From the NCBI RefSeq assembly GCF_003086295.3, contig NC_092047.1, positions 119,790,949 through 119,854,948 of the forward strand: a stretch of 64,000 nucleotides of DNA. The letters run 5' to 3'. Positions 48,471 to 60,900 of the stretch are shown here, one piece after another. Position 1 is the stretch's first letter. Each line of letters starts with the position of its first letter. The notes beneath the pieces are model-generated. The model was not told the DNA's origin. It saw nothing but the letters and a program-made list of their open reading frames with translations, and searched no databases. Position numbers and translations under genes: made by a program. This DNA comes from Arachis hypogaea (taxonomy: Eukaryota > Streptophyta > Magnoliopsida > Fabales > Fabaceae).

Positions 48471-51400
48471 ACTCCGCCTATGTTACACTAGCGGTACATA
48501 GCCGGTCCCAAGCCCGGATAAAGGAGGAGGGTTGTGTTAGGTCTTTGGCAACCAACATAAAATTATAGCCAAACCCCCATGACATGAATCAAAGACATTA
48601 TTGCGCTAAAGCTAAGTCGTTGCCCGGAAGCAACGCGCCGTATGGGTCGAGTACGGTGTCAAAGCAAGAGCCGCTGCATCGGTGCCCAGATGTAGTGTTA
48701 AATGAGCAAGGGTTCTCGCGTTTTCGTGAACAGACGAGGGTAAATAAGCTAGTTCACAAAGTAAAAGGTAAAGGTCGAAACGACAGAAGGTTGAGATTTG
48801 GGACATGGAACATAGGCACTCTAACAGGAAAATCCATGGAGGTGGTAGACACCATGACAAGGAGGAAGATTAACATTATGTGCCTACAAAAAACGAAATG
48901 GGTTGGTGCAAAGGCTAGGGAGTTGGATACTTCTGGTTTCAAACTTTGGTATACATGAAAAGTGAATAATAGGAATGGGGTTGGAATAATTGTGGATAAA
49001 CAGTGGAAGAAGGACGTAGTGGATGTTAAGAGGGTGGGAGATCGGATCATCTTTATCAAACTTGTGGTGGAGGGAGGTGCTTTCCATGTGATTAGCGCCT
49101 ATGCACCGCAAGTGGGTTCAGACGAACAATACAAGATTAGGTTTTGGGAGGATTGGTTCAAGGCATACCTTTGGGAGACAAGATTTTTTTAGGAGGAGAT
49201 TTAAATGGCCATGTTGGGAGAGAAGTGACTGGATATGGGAGTATTCACGGAGACCATGGTTTCGGGGTGATCAATGCCGAGGGTAAAACTATTTTGGACT
49301 TTTCCTCAACCTTTGATCTTCTCATCGCAAATACATGTTTTAAAAAGAGAGACGAACATCTTATAACCTATAAGAGTGGCATGACAAGCTCTCAAATCGA
49401 CTTCTTCTTGTTGAGGAGAGTCAACCGGAAATTTTGCATTAACTGTAAAATTATTCTGGGAGAGAGTTTGACAACACAACATAGGGTGCTCGTCATGGAT
49501 TTTCGCGTTGAACAAAAGTTGAGAAAAAGACATCATACGAAGAACCCAAGGACGAGGTGGTGGCGGATGAAAGGTGAGGAACAAAAAAGCTTCCTAAGAC
49601 GGGTAGGAAAAGAGGCAAAGTGGGATGGGAATGGAAGCGCGGAAGAGATGTGGAGGGAGATGGCAGAAGTTATTAGAAGAACAGCGAAAGAAAGTTTTTG
49701 TGAATCTAAAGGAATAGGACCAAGAGAGAAGGAGTCCTGGTGGTGGAATGCGAGTATACAAGAAAAGATAAAGATAAAAAGGGAATGCTTTAAAGAGTGG
49801 TCTTTATGCCGCAATGCAGATAACTGGGAAAAATATAAGACGGCTAAGAAAGAGACAAAAGTGGCTGTAAGTGAAGTAAGAACAAGAGCATATGAGGGTC
49901 TCTACCAATCTTTGGGCACGAAAGAAGGAGAAAAAGGTATATATAGAATCGCAAAGAGTCGGGAAAGAAGAACGAGAGATTTGGATCAGGTTAAGTGCAT
50001 AAAGGATAAGGATGGAGAGGTGTTGGCTCAAGAGGAGAAGATTAATGAAAGGTGGAAGAGCTACTTCTACGAGTTATTTAGAGAGACAGAAGACTCTTCC
50101 GAGCCTTGGTCGATTATGTACAAGGGAAGAAGATCAAAACTTTGACTACTATCGAAGGATTCGAGACTTCGAGGTAAAAGAAGCTCTAAAGCAGATGAAA
50201 AATGACAGGGCAGTAGGACCTGATAATATCCCGATTGAGATTTGGAAGGGTCTTGGAGAAAAAGGCATCAACTGGTTAACCAAGCTTTTTAATGAGATTT
50301 TAGGGTCAAAGAAGATGCCTGATGAGTGGAGAAAGAGCACCTTGGTACCTATCTACAAGAATAAGGGGGATATACAAAGTTGCGAAAACTATAGAGGGAT
50401 TAAGCTTATGAGTCATACTATGAAGTTATGGGAAAAGGTGATAGAACGGAGGTTGAGAAAAGAGACACAAGTAACAGAGAACCAATTTGGATTTATGCCA
50501 GGCAGATCTACCACTGAAGCGATATATCTATTAAGAAGGATGATGGAGAGGTATCGTAGTAATAAAAGGGATCTACATATGGTGTTTATTGATTTGGAAA
50601 AAGTGTATGATAGGGTACCAAGGGAGGTCTTATGGAAGGTTTTAGAAAAGAGGAGAGTAAGGATCGCATATATTCGGGCAATTAAAGACATGTATGACGG
50701 GGCCACAACTAGTGTGAAGACTCAAGGTGGTGCGACAGAGGAATTTCCTATTGGTATAGGATTACACCAGGGATCATCCGTAAGTCCATACCTTTTCACA
50801 TTAGTCTTGGAAGTACTCACAGAGCACATCCAAGAGCCTGTGCCATGGTGCATGCTTTTTGCCGATGATATCGTCCTTATGAGAGAGTCAAGAGAAGACC
50901 TAAATAAGAAGTTGGAGTTATGGAGAGAAGCTTTAAAAGTGTATGGTCTGCGCATAAGCCGTAGCAAGACGGAATATATGGAATGTAAGTTCAGTCTGAG
51001 AAGGGAAAACCCCAATATAGAGGTGAAGATTGGAGAAAACATCCTACGAAAAGTTAATAAGTTTTAAGTATCTTGGGTGCATCATACAGGATAATGGAGA
51101 AATTGAACAGGATGTAAATCATAGGATCCAAGCAGGTTGGTCAAAATGGCGGAGTGCATCTGGTTTTATATGCGACAAAAAAGTGCCTTTAAAACTTAAA
51201 GGTAAATTCTATCGCACCGCTATAAGACCGGCTATGCTGTATGGTACGGAGTGTTGGGCGGCTAAAGGGGAGCACGAACATAAGCTGAGTGTGGCAGAGA
51301 TGAAGATGTTGATATGGATGAGTGGTCATACGCGATTGGATAAAATAAGGAATGAAGATATAAGGGAGAGAGTTGGAGTAGCACCCATTGTGGAAAAGAT

Positions 51401-51661
51401 GGTTGAATCGCGTCTCAGGTGGTTTGGACATGTGAGAAGAAGACTGATAGAACATCCAGTCAGGAGGGTGGATGAGATGGAAGATGGACAAAAGGCGAAA
51501 GGCAGAGGAAGACCTAAGAAGACCATCCATGAGGTGGTCAAACGAGATCTACATGTAAACAGTCTCTCTGTAGACATGATACATGATAGAGCACAATGAC
51601 GTCGTTTGATTCATGTAGCCGACCCCACTTAGTGGGACAAGGCTTTGTTGTTGTTGTTATT
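48471..51661 (+). mobile_element. Nearly full-length RTE-type LINE with 15-bp TSD
   Basis: Flanked by TGATAAAACTAATAA on both sides (48456-48470 and 51662-51676), so ends are clear: 3.19 kb, the usual size for plant RTE. It encodes an apurinic endonuclease (TWNIGTLTGK, GGDLNGHVG, SQIDFFLL, TQHRVLVMDF) and reverse transcriptase ([61 protein letters not shown]). Reading is broken by an in-frame TGA at 48956-48958 and by frame changes at about 49150-49190, 50105-50145 and 51030-51067. It ends in a (TTG)n tail after CCCACTTAGTGGGACAAGGC, as typical for RTE. The endonuclease motif LQETKW reads LQKTKW here, so a catalytic Glu is lost. Inactive. Confidence 0.93.
48584..51599 (+). pseudogene. RTE LINE polyprotein (endonuclease-reverse transcriptase), broken
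   Basis: Open pieces 48584-48958, 48962-49192, 49144-50145, 50012-51067 and 51030-51599 together cover one polyprotein of about 1000 residues: N-terminal leader, endonuclease, linker rich in Lys/Arg/Glu, reverse transcriptase with FADD, and a C-terminal region with LRWFGHVRRR and KGRGRPKKTIHEVV, which is typical of plant RTE. One stop and three frame changes make it a pseudogene. Confidence 0.92.
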
Positions 51662-51694
51662 TGATAAAACTAATAAGTAAAGTTTACTAATTAA

Positions 51695-51880
51695 TAAATT
51701 TGGTTCAGTGGTCAGGAATTTTATGCATATGTTTTAAGTCTTTGGTTCGACTCCTATATATATCATTTTTAAACATATATTATGGAGGGTGCGGCCGTGC
51801 GGGTAGAGTTGATGCTCAACCAGCACCCTACCCACAGTGGATTGCGAAGCCTACAACTGATTTCCTTATGCATTCTATTA
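51695..51880 (+). mobile_element. Possible tRNA-derived SINE next to the LINE
   Basis: TGGTTCAGTGG (51701-51711) matches the pol III A-box consensus and GTTCGACTC (51745-51753) matches the B-box, 33 bp apart, a spacing usual for tRNA-derived SINEs. It begins less than 20 bp after the LINE duplication. Its 3' end and duplication are not evident. Not a tRNA gene: no cloverleaf can be folded around the boxes. Confidence 0.4.
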
Positions 51881-52201
51881 AAATGATCGATCAAGGCACG
51901 ATATTATCTATATAATATAGCATTGTTTTTTCTATTTTTATCTCTCACTTACAGAATGTAGATCAAAATGATTTACGTTATAAAACATAATAACCTTAGG
52001 AAATGAAGTCGTGGTGACTTAACTTTAAGCATATTCGCCTGTAAATTACAGAATAACATATTGAACATTTCTAGTCAGTTCTCATGCATCATTTTAAATT
52101 ATACAGACAGCATTGTATTTGATGTCATTTTGATCTTTTCCTAGTTAGTAAAAGTTGGGAGCATTGCAACCACATATTGTTGATACTGATAACAATGGAC
52201 G

Positions 52202-54367
52202 TTAATCCTGCTTGACATCTACACTTGCAGGTTTAATAGGTTCTAATTGAGCTGGTTCAGTATCTGCCTCAACCTGCCATAACATTAAGGTTTGGAGTAA
52301 AAATTATTCATAAAGTTTATGAAGTTGAAGCATTCACACAAAAATACAAACATAATACAGCGCATGCATAATGCAACACCTCTGATGTGTGTTCCATCTT
52401 CCATGAGCGTTTACAATCACTCGTTTTCTCTTAAAATGTTTGATAAGTATGTAAAACATTAAGAATGAGTGAGTGTGGATACTCTTTATACAGATTGCTT
52501 CTGACTTAATTGGATATCACTCCAGGAATTTCACATCAATCACCCTGTTTATTCATAAGGATTAGGTTTTCCACTTTTCCTTATTGCATATCATATTGTT
52601 GGTGGCAGATCCAGAACAAATCACAAATCAAAGATAGTGCCATGCATATGCTAGGCAACAAGATTCAGAACCAATACCAAATCTAAATTCTAAACTCCTG
52701 TTATAAGCTGTAAGAGATAAGCTTGAAAGTAGAATACAAAATATCATTTTGTTCAACAGCTTTCCATAACATTATGTATCCAAGTTACTAAAGAGACACT
52801 GAGGAGATTAATGGGGTTCATGATCCAATACACCATTGGCTATTTCCTGTAAACAAAGTGTTAATTCTCTCTTACAACCAGGATGAAATCATGGACAACT
52901 ATGCTACTAGAAATTCAAAGAATTTACCTTAAAAATGAGCACAAATTCTCTATCATTATAATTAAAATGGGATTTCTCATTATGATACACTTAAAATTTT
53001 GGTTTGGAGAAAGTTTGCGCCACTTCAATTTCATGGAATGCCCCCACAACTCATTAGATGTTCATAAAAAAAATATTTACAAGTGAGTTGCTAATAAAAT
53101 AATCAAGGAATCTACAACGAGTCATAGTGAAGTTTGAGCATTAAGTAAACTAGATGAGCAAACTCACGTTGGGTTCTATTTCTAACCACTACCTCGTTGA
53201 GCTCAAGCAGCAGGATTGTTTGCAATCGGTCCTAGGTTTTTTTTCCCCTGGAACTAATCCTTTTCGAGCACAATTAAACATTCTCTCCACAAGTAGAACC
53301 TAGATTTTCCCCATTGCCGTAGAGTGCCTCTACTACTACACCGTAACCCTAGGTGATAAAGGTCCTAGGATCAATTAAGGTTAACTAATGATATGCCAAT
53401 TATACACCCCAAAGGAAAATGAAAAAGGAAACAAAGATAGCTTCTTCACTCTTAATTTTGTAAAAGAATCAAACCCCCCAGTCCCCATGGTTGTTAACAA
53501 CAGATAAGTTGAAGTTCACACCTGAAGTTAAACAATAACAAGGGCAAATTCAAAGTTCAAACAATATCCTATTGCATAGCAATATATCATAAACCAGTTG
53601 TAATAATAATAATCATAAAATTCATTCATCATCGCTTACTTTAGCAGTATCCCTCTTGGCTGCAGGCTTGTATGGACATGCTGCAGGAGCCCTCTCTGGT
53701 TTCCTATACTCCCAGCCAAAAAGCCTATAGACTTTCCCCTTTTGAAAAAAAAAATAGCCATAAGCATCAATGTTAGAATCAATTACAAAAACAACACAAA
53801 TATATAAAGCTTAAAAATTACTATGTTTTAAGGCTTTAGTACACATGAATTAATTAAACAAAAAAAAATTCACCAGCATAGAAAAGAATTTTGCTTACTA
53901 AATTGTAAAATAACTACCACGAGTTACTTCAGATCACTAAAGTAAAGGTGAAATTGAGATAATAGTTACTACATTTTAGTTGAAATTCCAAACTAACAAA
54001 TATTCATGGATTTCAATTTGTTCAGAAGAGTAACCAACCATAAATCCATAAGAATGAAAATCTGAATTATTTTGGCTATGCTCACAGAATCTAAAGTAAT
54101 CAGAAATTCTGATCCGATTCGGTAGGATACATTACGAAACAGAAGAACTTACCATGATAAAATCGAAGAGGAGAGGGAGGATGTTGACGATGGGAACGAG
54201 GAACAGGGGCAACAAACAAGCCAAGCAAACCTACAAACAAATATTATGAGAATTACTCAGCATTCAATTCAATTATTAAATTCAGAATAAAACAAAAAAT
54301 AAATAAAATCATAATTGAAGAAAACAGAAGCATGAATAGAGCGATTGAGTGAGGGGAGAATTACCAT
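52202..54367 (-). CDS. Small UPF0729/C18orf32-like membrane protein, 4 exons
   Basis: Exons 54367-54365, 54230-54153, 53738-53640 and 52273-52202 join in frame to 83 residues: a hydrophobic N-terminus, [20 protein letters not shown], continuing LLFDFIM, then [24 protein letters not shown] and an acidic/Lys tail ([25 protein letters not shown]). MVC at the start followed by one membrane segment and a basic region is the pattern of the small UPF0729 family (human C18orf32); biochemical role unknown. Oddly, the start codon ATG is the whole coding part of exon 1, directly followed by GTAATT. If the third intron is kept, translation would read through VSDDE and stop, giving a shorter 67-residue form. 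The gene is too small and split for a simple open-frame scan to find. Confidence 0.75.
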
Positions 54368-54675
54368 GTTTGCGGTGAATGAATGTTTTGGGAGCTCAAA
54401 GCTGACAAAAGAAAACCGAAAACCAAGTAGCGTAGAGATTCAACAAGGACAAGGTAGGTGGCAATTTGGTAATTCCAGAATCTCAGTTTGGGCCGTTTTG
54501 TCCTTTGAGCTTGGCCCCAAAAAAAAAATAATCTGCACGAGAAGAGGTTGTGATACCAAAAATAAAACAAGGATGTGTCCAAAACCAACTAAAAAAAGAG
54601 AATGAAAACCTTGACCAAGACTTTTTCTGCAGAATAAAAACAATATCGTTACAAGGTAGAAAAATTATAGACTGG
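54368..54675. other. Leader and promoter side of the UPF0729-like gene
   Basis: The minus-strand sequence upstream of 54367 should hold the 5' leader. Open frames on both strands here are short and mutually overlapping and have no recognised content. Confidence 0.4.
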
Positions 54676-54720
54676 AAAATATTACAAGTTTTTTTTTTGG
54701 TTTACAAAATATTACAAGTT
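54676..54720. mobile_element. 15-nt oligo(T) micro-insertion with 15-bp direct repeats
   Basis: AAAATATTACAAGTT occurs at 54676-54690 and 54706-54720, bracketing TTTTTTTTGGTTTAC (15 nt). Same insert length and same T8-GGT start as the two cases near 26.5 and 26.8 kb. Confidence 0.6.
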
Positions 54721-54743
54721 AATTACCAATTTGGTGCCAAAAG

Positions 54744-55383
54744 TGGGGGTGTACATTGCCCGGCCCGGTTCCGGATATTTTAGGGGCTAATTTAGTGTGA
54801 TTTCATTGGATTTAGGATTGGGTAAGGGTCTTAACAATATATCCGGTCATTATTTTGGGTCGGGTCCGGACCATAGGTCGGGCCACCCGAACTAGGCCTG
54901 GTCATCATACACAATTAATATTTTGTGTTATTAGTGATAGATGATGGCTATTCTTATGTGGAATTTAAATATTGTAAACCTTAATATTTTTTGTTATTAG
55001 TCATTATAAGATTATAAGTTAATGTTTTATGTTTAAAATGCATAAGACTTTATACTAATGCATAATATTGTGTTATTTGTATTAATTTAAATATTTGGTG
55101 TTATTAGACAATATTAGTTTTGATTATAGTTATGCTTTAATTTAGAGATGGGTTGGTTCTTGTTATATTTTTTTAAATGAATTCTACTATGTGAATTGTG
55201 AAATAATGGTTAGAGATTAAGTGATTTTTACATACTAAAGATTTGGTTTTTACCCGATTTTTATCCGACCCAAAGGTGTGTAGATTTTATCGAATTTAGG
55301 ATCGGGTTATGGTCTAAAAATTAAACCCGGTCTATGTTTCGAGTCGGGCCTGGATTAAGCCACACCCGGCGTGTCCGACTCTA
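54744..55383. mobile_element. 640-bp non-autonomous hAT-like element
   Basis: Ends TGGGGGTGTACATTGCCCGG and (inverted) TAGAGTCGGACACGCCGG are similar. GCCAAAAG (54736-54743) and ACCAAAAG (55384-55391) flank it, an 8-bp duplication with one mismatch. Repeats of CGGGT/CCCGG text occur near both ends and the centre is AT-rich. No open frame. Confidence 0.65.
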
Positions 55384-55599
55384 ACCAAAAGATTCAACTG
55401 ACCACAAAAAATTTTTAAAAGATATTATCGACAAAATATCCTAAATTAAAAATAGGATAAAAAAAATTAATAAATATATTTTTTGTAAGTAACAACAGAA
55501 CTTTTATTTTTGGAACAAAATTTAATGTCTAAAATAATTTTTTAGAATACATGCAAGATAAACTTTCTGATATATTTTAATAAAATTTAAAATAAAACA

Positions 55600-55690
55600 T
55601 CCGACCTGCCGGATTCGAACCAGCGACCTAAGGATTAACTGGCAGATTTCCCACTACAGTCCTCCGCTCTACCAACTGAGCTAAGGTCGG
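55600..55690 (-). tRNA. tRNA-Tyr(GUA): tRNA-Tyr (GUA) with an 18-nt intron
   Basis: On the minus strand the gene starts CCGACCTTAGCTCAGTTGG (acceptor stem, D arm), has the anticodon GTA in GGACTGTAG, an 18-nt intron, then ATCCTTAGG, a T arm with GGTTCGAATCC, and ends GGCAGGTCGGA. The acceptor stem pairs fully. Removal of the intron leaves 73 nt. All plant nuclear tRNA-Tyr genes are known to carry an intron at this site (after the base 3' of the anticodon). A TTTT-rich tract lies just downstream (minus strand) for pol III termination. Confidence 0.97.
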
Positions 55691-56529
55691 ATTTGCTAAA
55701 GGCAAGTCGTTGATAAAGTCCTATTAGTGTTATACAATGGCCTTATATATGCAGAGTAAATTTTTTGTGTGCGTAGAACATTTACTATAACTTTATGGAT
55801 AAAGTATTTTGGGTCGTTATTCTTTTCTTTTTTTTAATAATGTAATCATCTCTAAATCTCTAATTGTTGAGTAAATATTCCTTCAAATTTCAACATTTAC
55901 TAGAATTTTTTTTCACATACTTGATAGATGATGATGTAATTTACACCTCATAAGTAAGAACATTTCCACATCGTAGAGAAGCCTAATGAAAAGAAAGTAG
56001 GAGAGAGTGGAGGATTATTGTATTTGTAATGCTAACCATATCTATTTGTTTTTGAGAACATTCCATATATCATTTTCACTTTATTGAAAATAATTCATCA
56101 AAAGCTCCCCACTAACAACCCTATTTATATGATCATTCATGCATTATGGGGCCTCTACATTATTTTCTGAATTATTTTTTCTTCAACAAGAAGTTCATAT
56201 ATGTTAAATTGGAGGAACCATCACGTTTCATCAATTTATAGTATGCAACTTTAATAATTGTGTTGTATGTTAGTTACATATTCTTTTTGTCTTTGTACAT
56301 TATTATTAATTATCACCCATGTGAATAATATATATTAAGGGAGGTTATCAGGTGCAATTGTTTTATCGTTTATCTGAATTATAAAAAATATACATATAAT
56401 ATATATTAATTAAAATTAATGGTTAAAATAACTGGAACACCAGTATGTTCGAGTATATCTGATAACTTTTTTATATTATATCAGATTGGTTTACCAAAAG
56501 TTGAAACCTTATTTTTTAAGAGTATTATT

Positions 56530-56625
56530 TTGGCCGATGGATGACTGCATATACAAAATATGGAATTCAAATCCTAACATTTACTTAAACGAACGAGTGA
56601 GTTAATCACTCGACCAACCCAAATC
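56530..56625 (-). mobile_element. Legume-type SINE relic
   Basis: On the minus strand: GGGTTGGTCGAGTGATTAAC, CTCACTCGTTCGTTTAAGTA, then GGATTTGAATTCC and, further on, GCAGTCATCCATCGGCC. This matches the order of a tRNA-derived SINE family common in legumes (A-box-like TGGTCGAGTGA, B-box-like TTTGAATTCC). 5' and 3' parts are incomplete. Confidence 0.6.
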
Positions 56626-56731
56626 AATTTTTACTATCTAATATATATCTATCTATTTAGCTCTTTCATAGCGCGTTCCTCTAATAACTTTACATTCATT
56701 GCACTGTAACATTTTCTCATATCTAATATAA

Positions 56732-56873
56732 GGTGGAAGCTCGGGTGAAATCGACTTTATATGAAGTTTATATCTAAAAGTTGTTAGATGAAAATTTAGT
56801 CAAATTAGTCAAATCATCTAACGGCTCTCATGTATCAACTTCACGTGAAGTCAACTGTACCTGAGTTTCCACC
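56732..56873. mobile_element. 142-bp palindromic MITE with perfect 9-bp TSD
   Basis: Ends GGTGGAAGCTCGGG and CTGAGTTTCCACC are inverted, and most of the 142 bp folds into one hairpin. CTAATATAA flanks both sides exactly (56723-56731 and 56874-56882). This is the best-preserved of the three copies in the window and shows the family is Mutator-type. Confidence 0.9.
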
Positions 56874-57942
56874 CTAATATAAACACAAAGAAAAGAAATT
56901 TGTATTAAAAAGAACTAAAATTTCCCTTATTAAGAGTTACACTTATTACAATTGTTATGAACCAAAATGTTAATTAAAATTTAAGACTATGAATAAATTA
57001 AAATTTTAAATAAACCAACAATAAAAAGGGTTGCATGTGTTACACTTGGATACACGTTCTATTTAATTTTGCACTTGAAGGTTCCTTGGAGTAAATGAAA
57101 TAAAAGAAACCAATTGAAAAGTTTCAGAACTACTGACAATGTTTAAATTCTGTTATAGTTATTGCCATGGCATTTAGTTTCACATATTCGAAAATAAAGT
57201 AAGGTGAAAACCGAAGAGGGAAAATATTTAATTTTCAAAAGAAAAATAAAAAATAGAAAGATGAACAAGAATACAAGATTCATGCGAAAAAAAAAAAGGT
57301 AGAAAGTGGTCACATACTCACATTCAACTTACACAGTCAACAATAATATAATGAAGTAACTAGCATATATATGCACAATTACATACCTAAATTAAAAAAA
57401 ATGCAAAATAAAATAAAAGAAGGAAAAATATCATTACATAATTAAAGTAACAATATGACATAACAAAATGAGGACTGTGCTTATAATATTCGCACTCATA
57501 ACTCAACTGTGCCACCATTCAGCTGACATAATAATTATTGACCCTCTGCTTCTCATTCTCTTTTCATTATTTTCCTTTTTTTTACCTTCTAAAAACAATA
57601 ATAAAAAAAAAGTCCACACTTTTCATCAATGTTGCTTTCAAGCTAGGGGACCCCAACTCAAGTCATCACCACAAAATATAAAAAGCTTTCTTAAAAATAT
57701 ATATAAAAAAAATTTAACTAAAATTTCAGTCCTCACAAAATTAAAAATTATAATTTAGTCCCTGCCTCCGCGGGACCAAATCCATTTACTTTTTTAAAAA
57801 TATTTGAACCAAAACGACATTAAAAAAAAAAATTTCTATAGGGACTAAAATCATAATAAATCACTCATTTTACACCAAAAAACGGTTTTCTTAGGGCCTT
57901 AAATTATTAATAAAATAATTCACTTTATAATATAATTATAAT

Positions 57943-60900
57943 TTAACCCCAACATTCAGGTGTTAATCTATGGTCCCTTTTGGGGTCTTGGCAATAGTTA
58001 TAAACCATATGGTGTCTTTGGACCCACCTCATGGCCCAATATTGTTGCCTGGTCAAGCCACCGGACCTATATGGTGAGGCTGAGACTGGGTGGCACCACC
58101 GTGATGCATAGGCTGAGCAACCACTAGCCTTGAAATTTGTGTACCTTGCAACAAAAGGTTGGTACCTATAATCAGCTTTGTACTTGCCATCTTCAGTTGC
58201 CCATGATGATGCATCCCATATTGAACCATAAACCCACATTGGTCTTAGTGGAAATGTGTAAGCACTCTTTCTAGGGTACCTCCTTATTGGCACATCATCC
58301 ACTAGGAATCTGATACATTATTATTGTTTAATTAATATAATAATAATGATGTTAGTTTTTTAAAAAAAGTTTAATTATTCTATGAGCCTTTATAATTTTA
58401 TCGAATTTTTAATTAAATTTTTATATTTTTTTAATTAGATCCTTATACTATATCAGATTTTATAATTAAATCTCTACAGTAACAAAAGCGTTGAAATTAA
58501 TGGAATATTCAGTCAAATGTTAGGCATATTCGTTTTGTTTAACGAAATATTCCGTTAACTCTAACGTTTTTGTCACTATAGTAATTTAATTACAAAATCT
58601 AATACGGTATAAAAACTCAATTAAAAAAAATATATATAAGAATTTAATTAAAATTTTAATAAAATGATAAAAACCAATAGAATAATTAAATCTTAAAAAA
58701 ATGTATATATAAACTTGTTAATGGGAATTACTTATAATAAGGATTAATTAGTAGCACATGGCTAGCTACTAAAGTTAATTTTACAATAACTTTAATGAAT
58801 GGTTTTAAAATAAATAAGTAGATTAGCAAATTAATCAGAAAAAATCAGCATACAATTAGCAAAGTTTATTTCAGATTTAATCGATGAATTATTGTATATA
58901 TAAGATGAGATTTAAATTTATGAGACTTATTTAAATCGGAGATGGTTCATCAAATTGTTTTAACATGATTAAATATGTCAAATGACTCTAGCTTTTTCCC
59001 TAAATTTCAGAGCAAATGAAATTATTTCCCTTTCATCTTTTAAAATATCATTAAAATTGTGCCTACACTGTGGTGCTTGATATTGTTGCTAATAAGGACC
59101 AATGATGTGAATGACACATACATGTAGGATCCGAATTTTTTTTTTATAAAATATACTTTTTATTATATAATATTTTTTCACATATTTTTTTAAATTCCAT
59201 TTAAAAAATGTATGATAAAAATTACACTTTATAAAAAAAATTGTGAACAACCATTCCACGTGGAATCCAACCTTAATTATTATATATACACTATATTATT
59301 GATTGGTTAATTCTTTCTATGCTTTCTCTTACATATGCTTCAGCCTTCAGCAGAAAATGAAATGTGGCTATCATGTTTCTACTATATTCTCTATTGAAAT
59401 AGGTCTCAATTGTCAAAACAGTAATCTTGTTTTGACACTTGAAAAATGCTATACCTCTCATTACCACTGTGATTCTATTATTAACTAACAATGCATTATT
59501 TTTTGGTTAATGAGCAATGGTTTTTAAAATACATTTTAATTGAGAGAAAATGATGTGACATTCTTATTCAAACTTAAATAAATAATAAGTTGCAACTTGC
59601 AATTATTGAGTTGAAATATAACATACATTATTATTTCCATCTCACAGATTACTGTGACTATATTTAAAAAAAAAAAAAACTAATTACGTGACATTGTTCC
59701 AATCAATGTATTAATAAGGTGTGATAAGCAGGGGCAGAGCTAGATTAAAGATTAGAGGAGACCAAAAATATTTATATAATAAAATAAGATTAAAATAAAA
59801 TTTTAAGGAGGTTAAACTGAAATTTACATATAATTTATATGTAAAAAATTAAAATTAGGGGGGTCATTGCTCCCTTTTGCTACAATGTAGCCCCGGCCTG
59901 GTGATAAGTAAGTTTTTTTTGTTATTTACGGTATTTTCTAACTCAACAAGATAAAAATTAATTTAGTGTGGATTTGAATTTCATTTAAGGATTTGCTGAC
60001 CAATAGATTATTACATGCAAAAGACAAAATTCAAACTTTCGACACTTACTTAAAGTGACAAGTGAACTGACTACTTGATCAATCTAAATTAATTAAAATT
60101 TTTTTATTTTTAGTAGTCTAGAGTTTGAGCTCTATCACAAGGGGAACAAATATACTAGAGATATAATTTTACTATTTTAAATTAAATGAAATTAGTGAAA
60201 TTCTTAAAAATATCATTTAAACAACAATAATAAAGGCAATATAATTTAGTATGGAATATTTGAAGGGTAGGACAAAACAAAAGAACTTTAATTTTGCTTA
60301 GAAAAAACTATTGTTTTTATATAATTTTAAAAAAGAAAAAGAGTCACAAGAGGAACAGTGACTTACATGATTTCTTTAGGAGACCAAAGAATAGCATAGT
60401 GATGAAAATCTTTGGTAGGATCAAACCACAAATGGAACTTCATCTCTCTTCCTATAATCGTTCCATCCCCACTTCCTCTTATGTAAACATTTGTTTGTAA
60501 AGTATAAGGTTTTCCAAATGTGGTCCCAAGAAACTCTATGTCCACTTCATCATGGAACCCAGGGTGTGCTTCATTGTTAGAAAGCTGCAATATAATTAAT
60601 TAATTAAGCTAGCTAATAAACATGATTAATAATAATGTACAAAGCTAATTCAAATTGTTCATTTTGTAACTCAAATTAATTAATTTGATCATATAATGAA
60701 AATATTATACATAGAAAGCTGTTATAACTCCTGCAGTGTAGCCAGGGTGGAGCTTAATTGAAGCACCAAAGTAACCTGATCTAAATGGACGAACTGATTT
60801 GAATCCACTCCCTGTTAACCAAAAAAAAAAAAAAGATATACATTTCAATGATACATAGTAAATAGATTATTAACACATTTAATTAACCAAGAAAATAATT

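Larger units (their letters stand above)
55692..57942. other. AT-rich intergenic region between tRNA-Tyr and XTH
   Basis: Contains the SINE copy at about 56530-56625, the palindromic MITE at 56732-56873, and the 3' untranslated region of XTH at its right end. The open frame at 57468-57758 is low-complexity and not convincing. Confidence 0.55.

Noticed and set aside
51695..51780. A tRNA gene
   Set aside because: Same reason; spacing fits a pol III promoter but there is no cloverleaf.
57468..57758. 96-codon plus-strand frame with a hydrophobic start
   Set aside because: Low-complexity Leu/Phe then Lys/Asn-rich text from AT-rich DNA next to the XTH 3' end; no family and no splice context.
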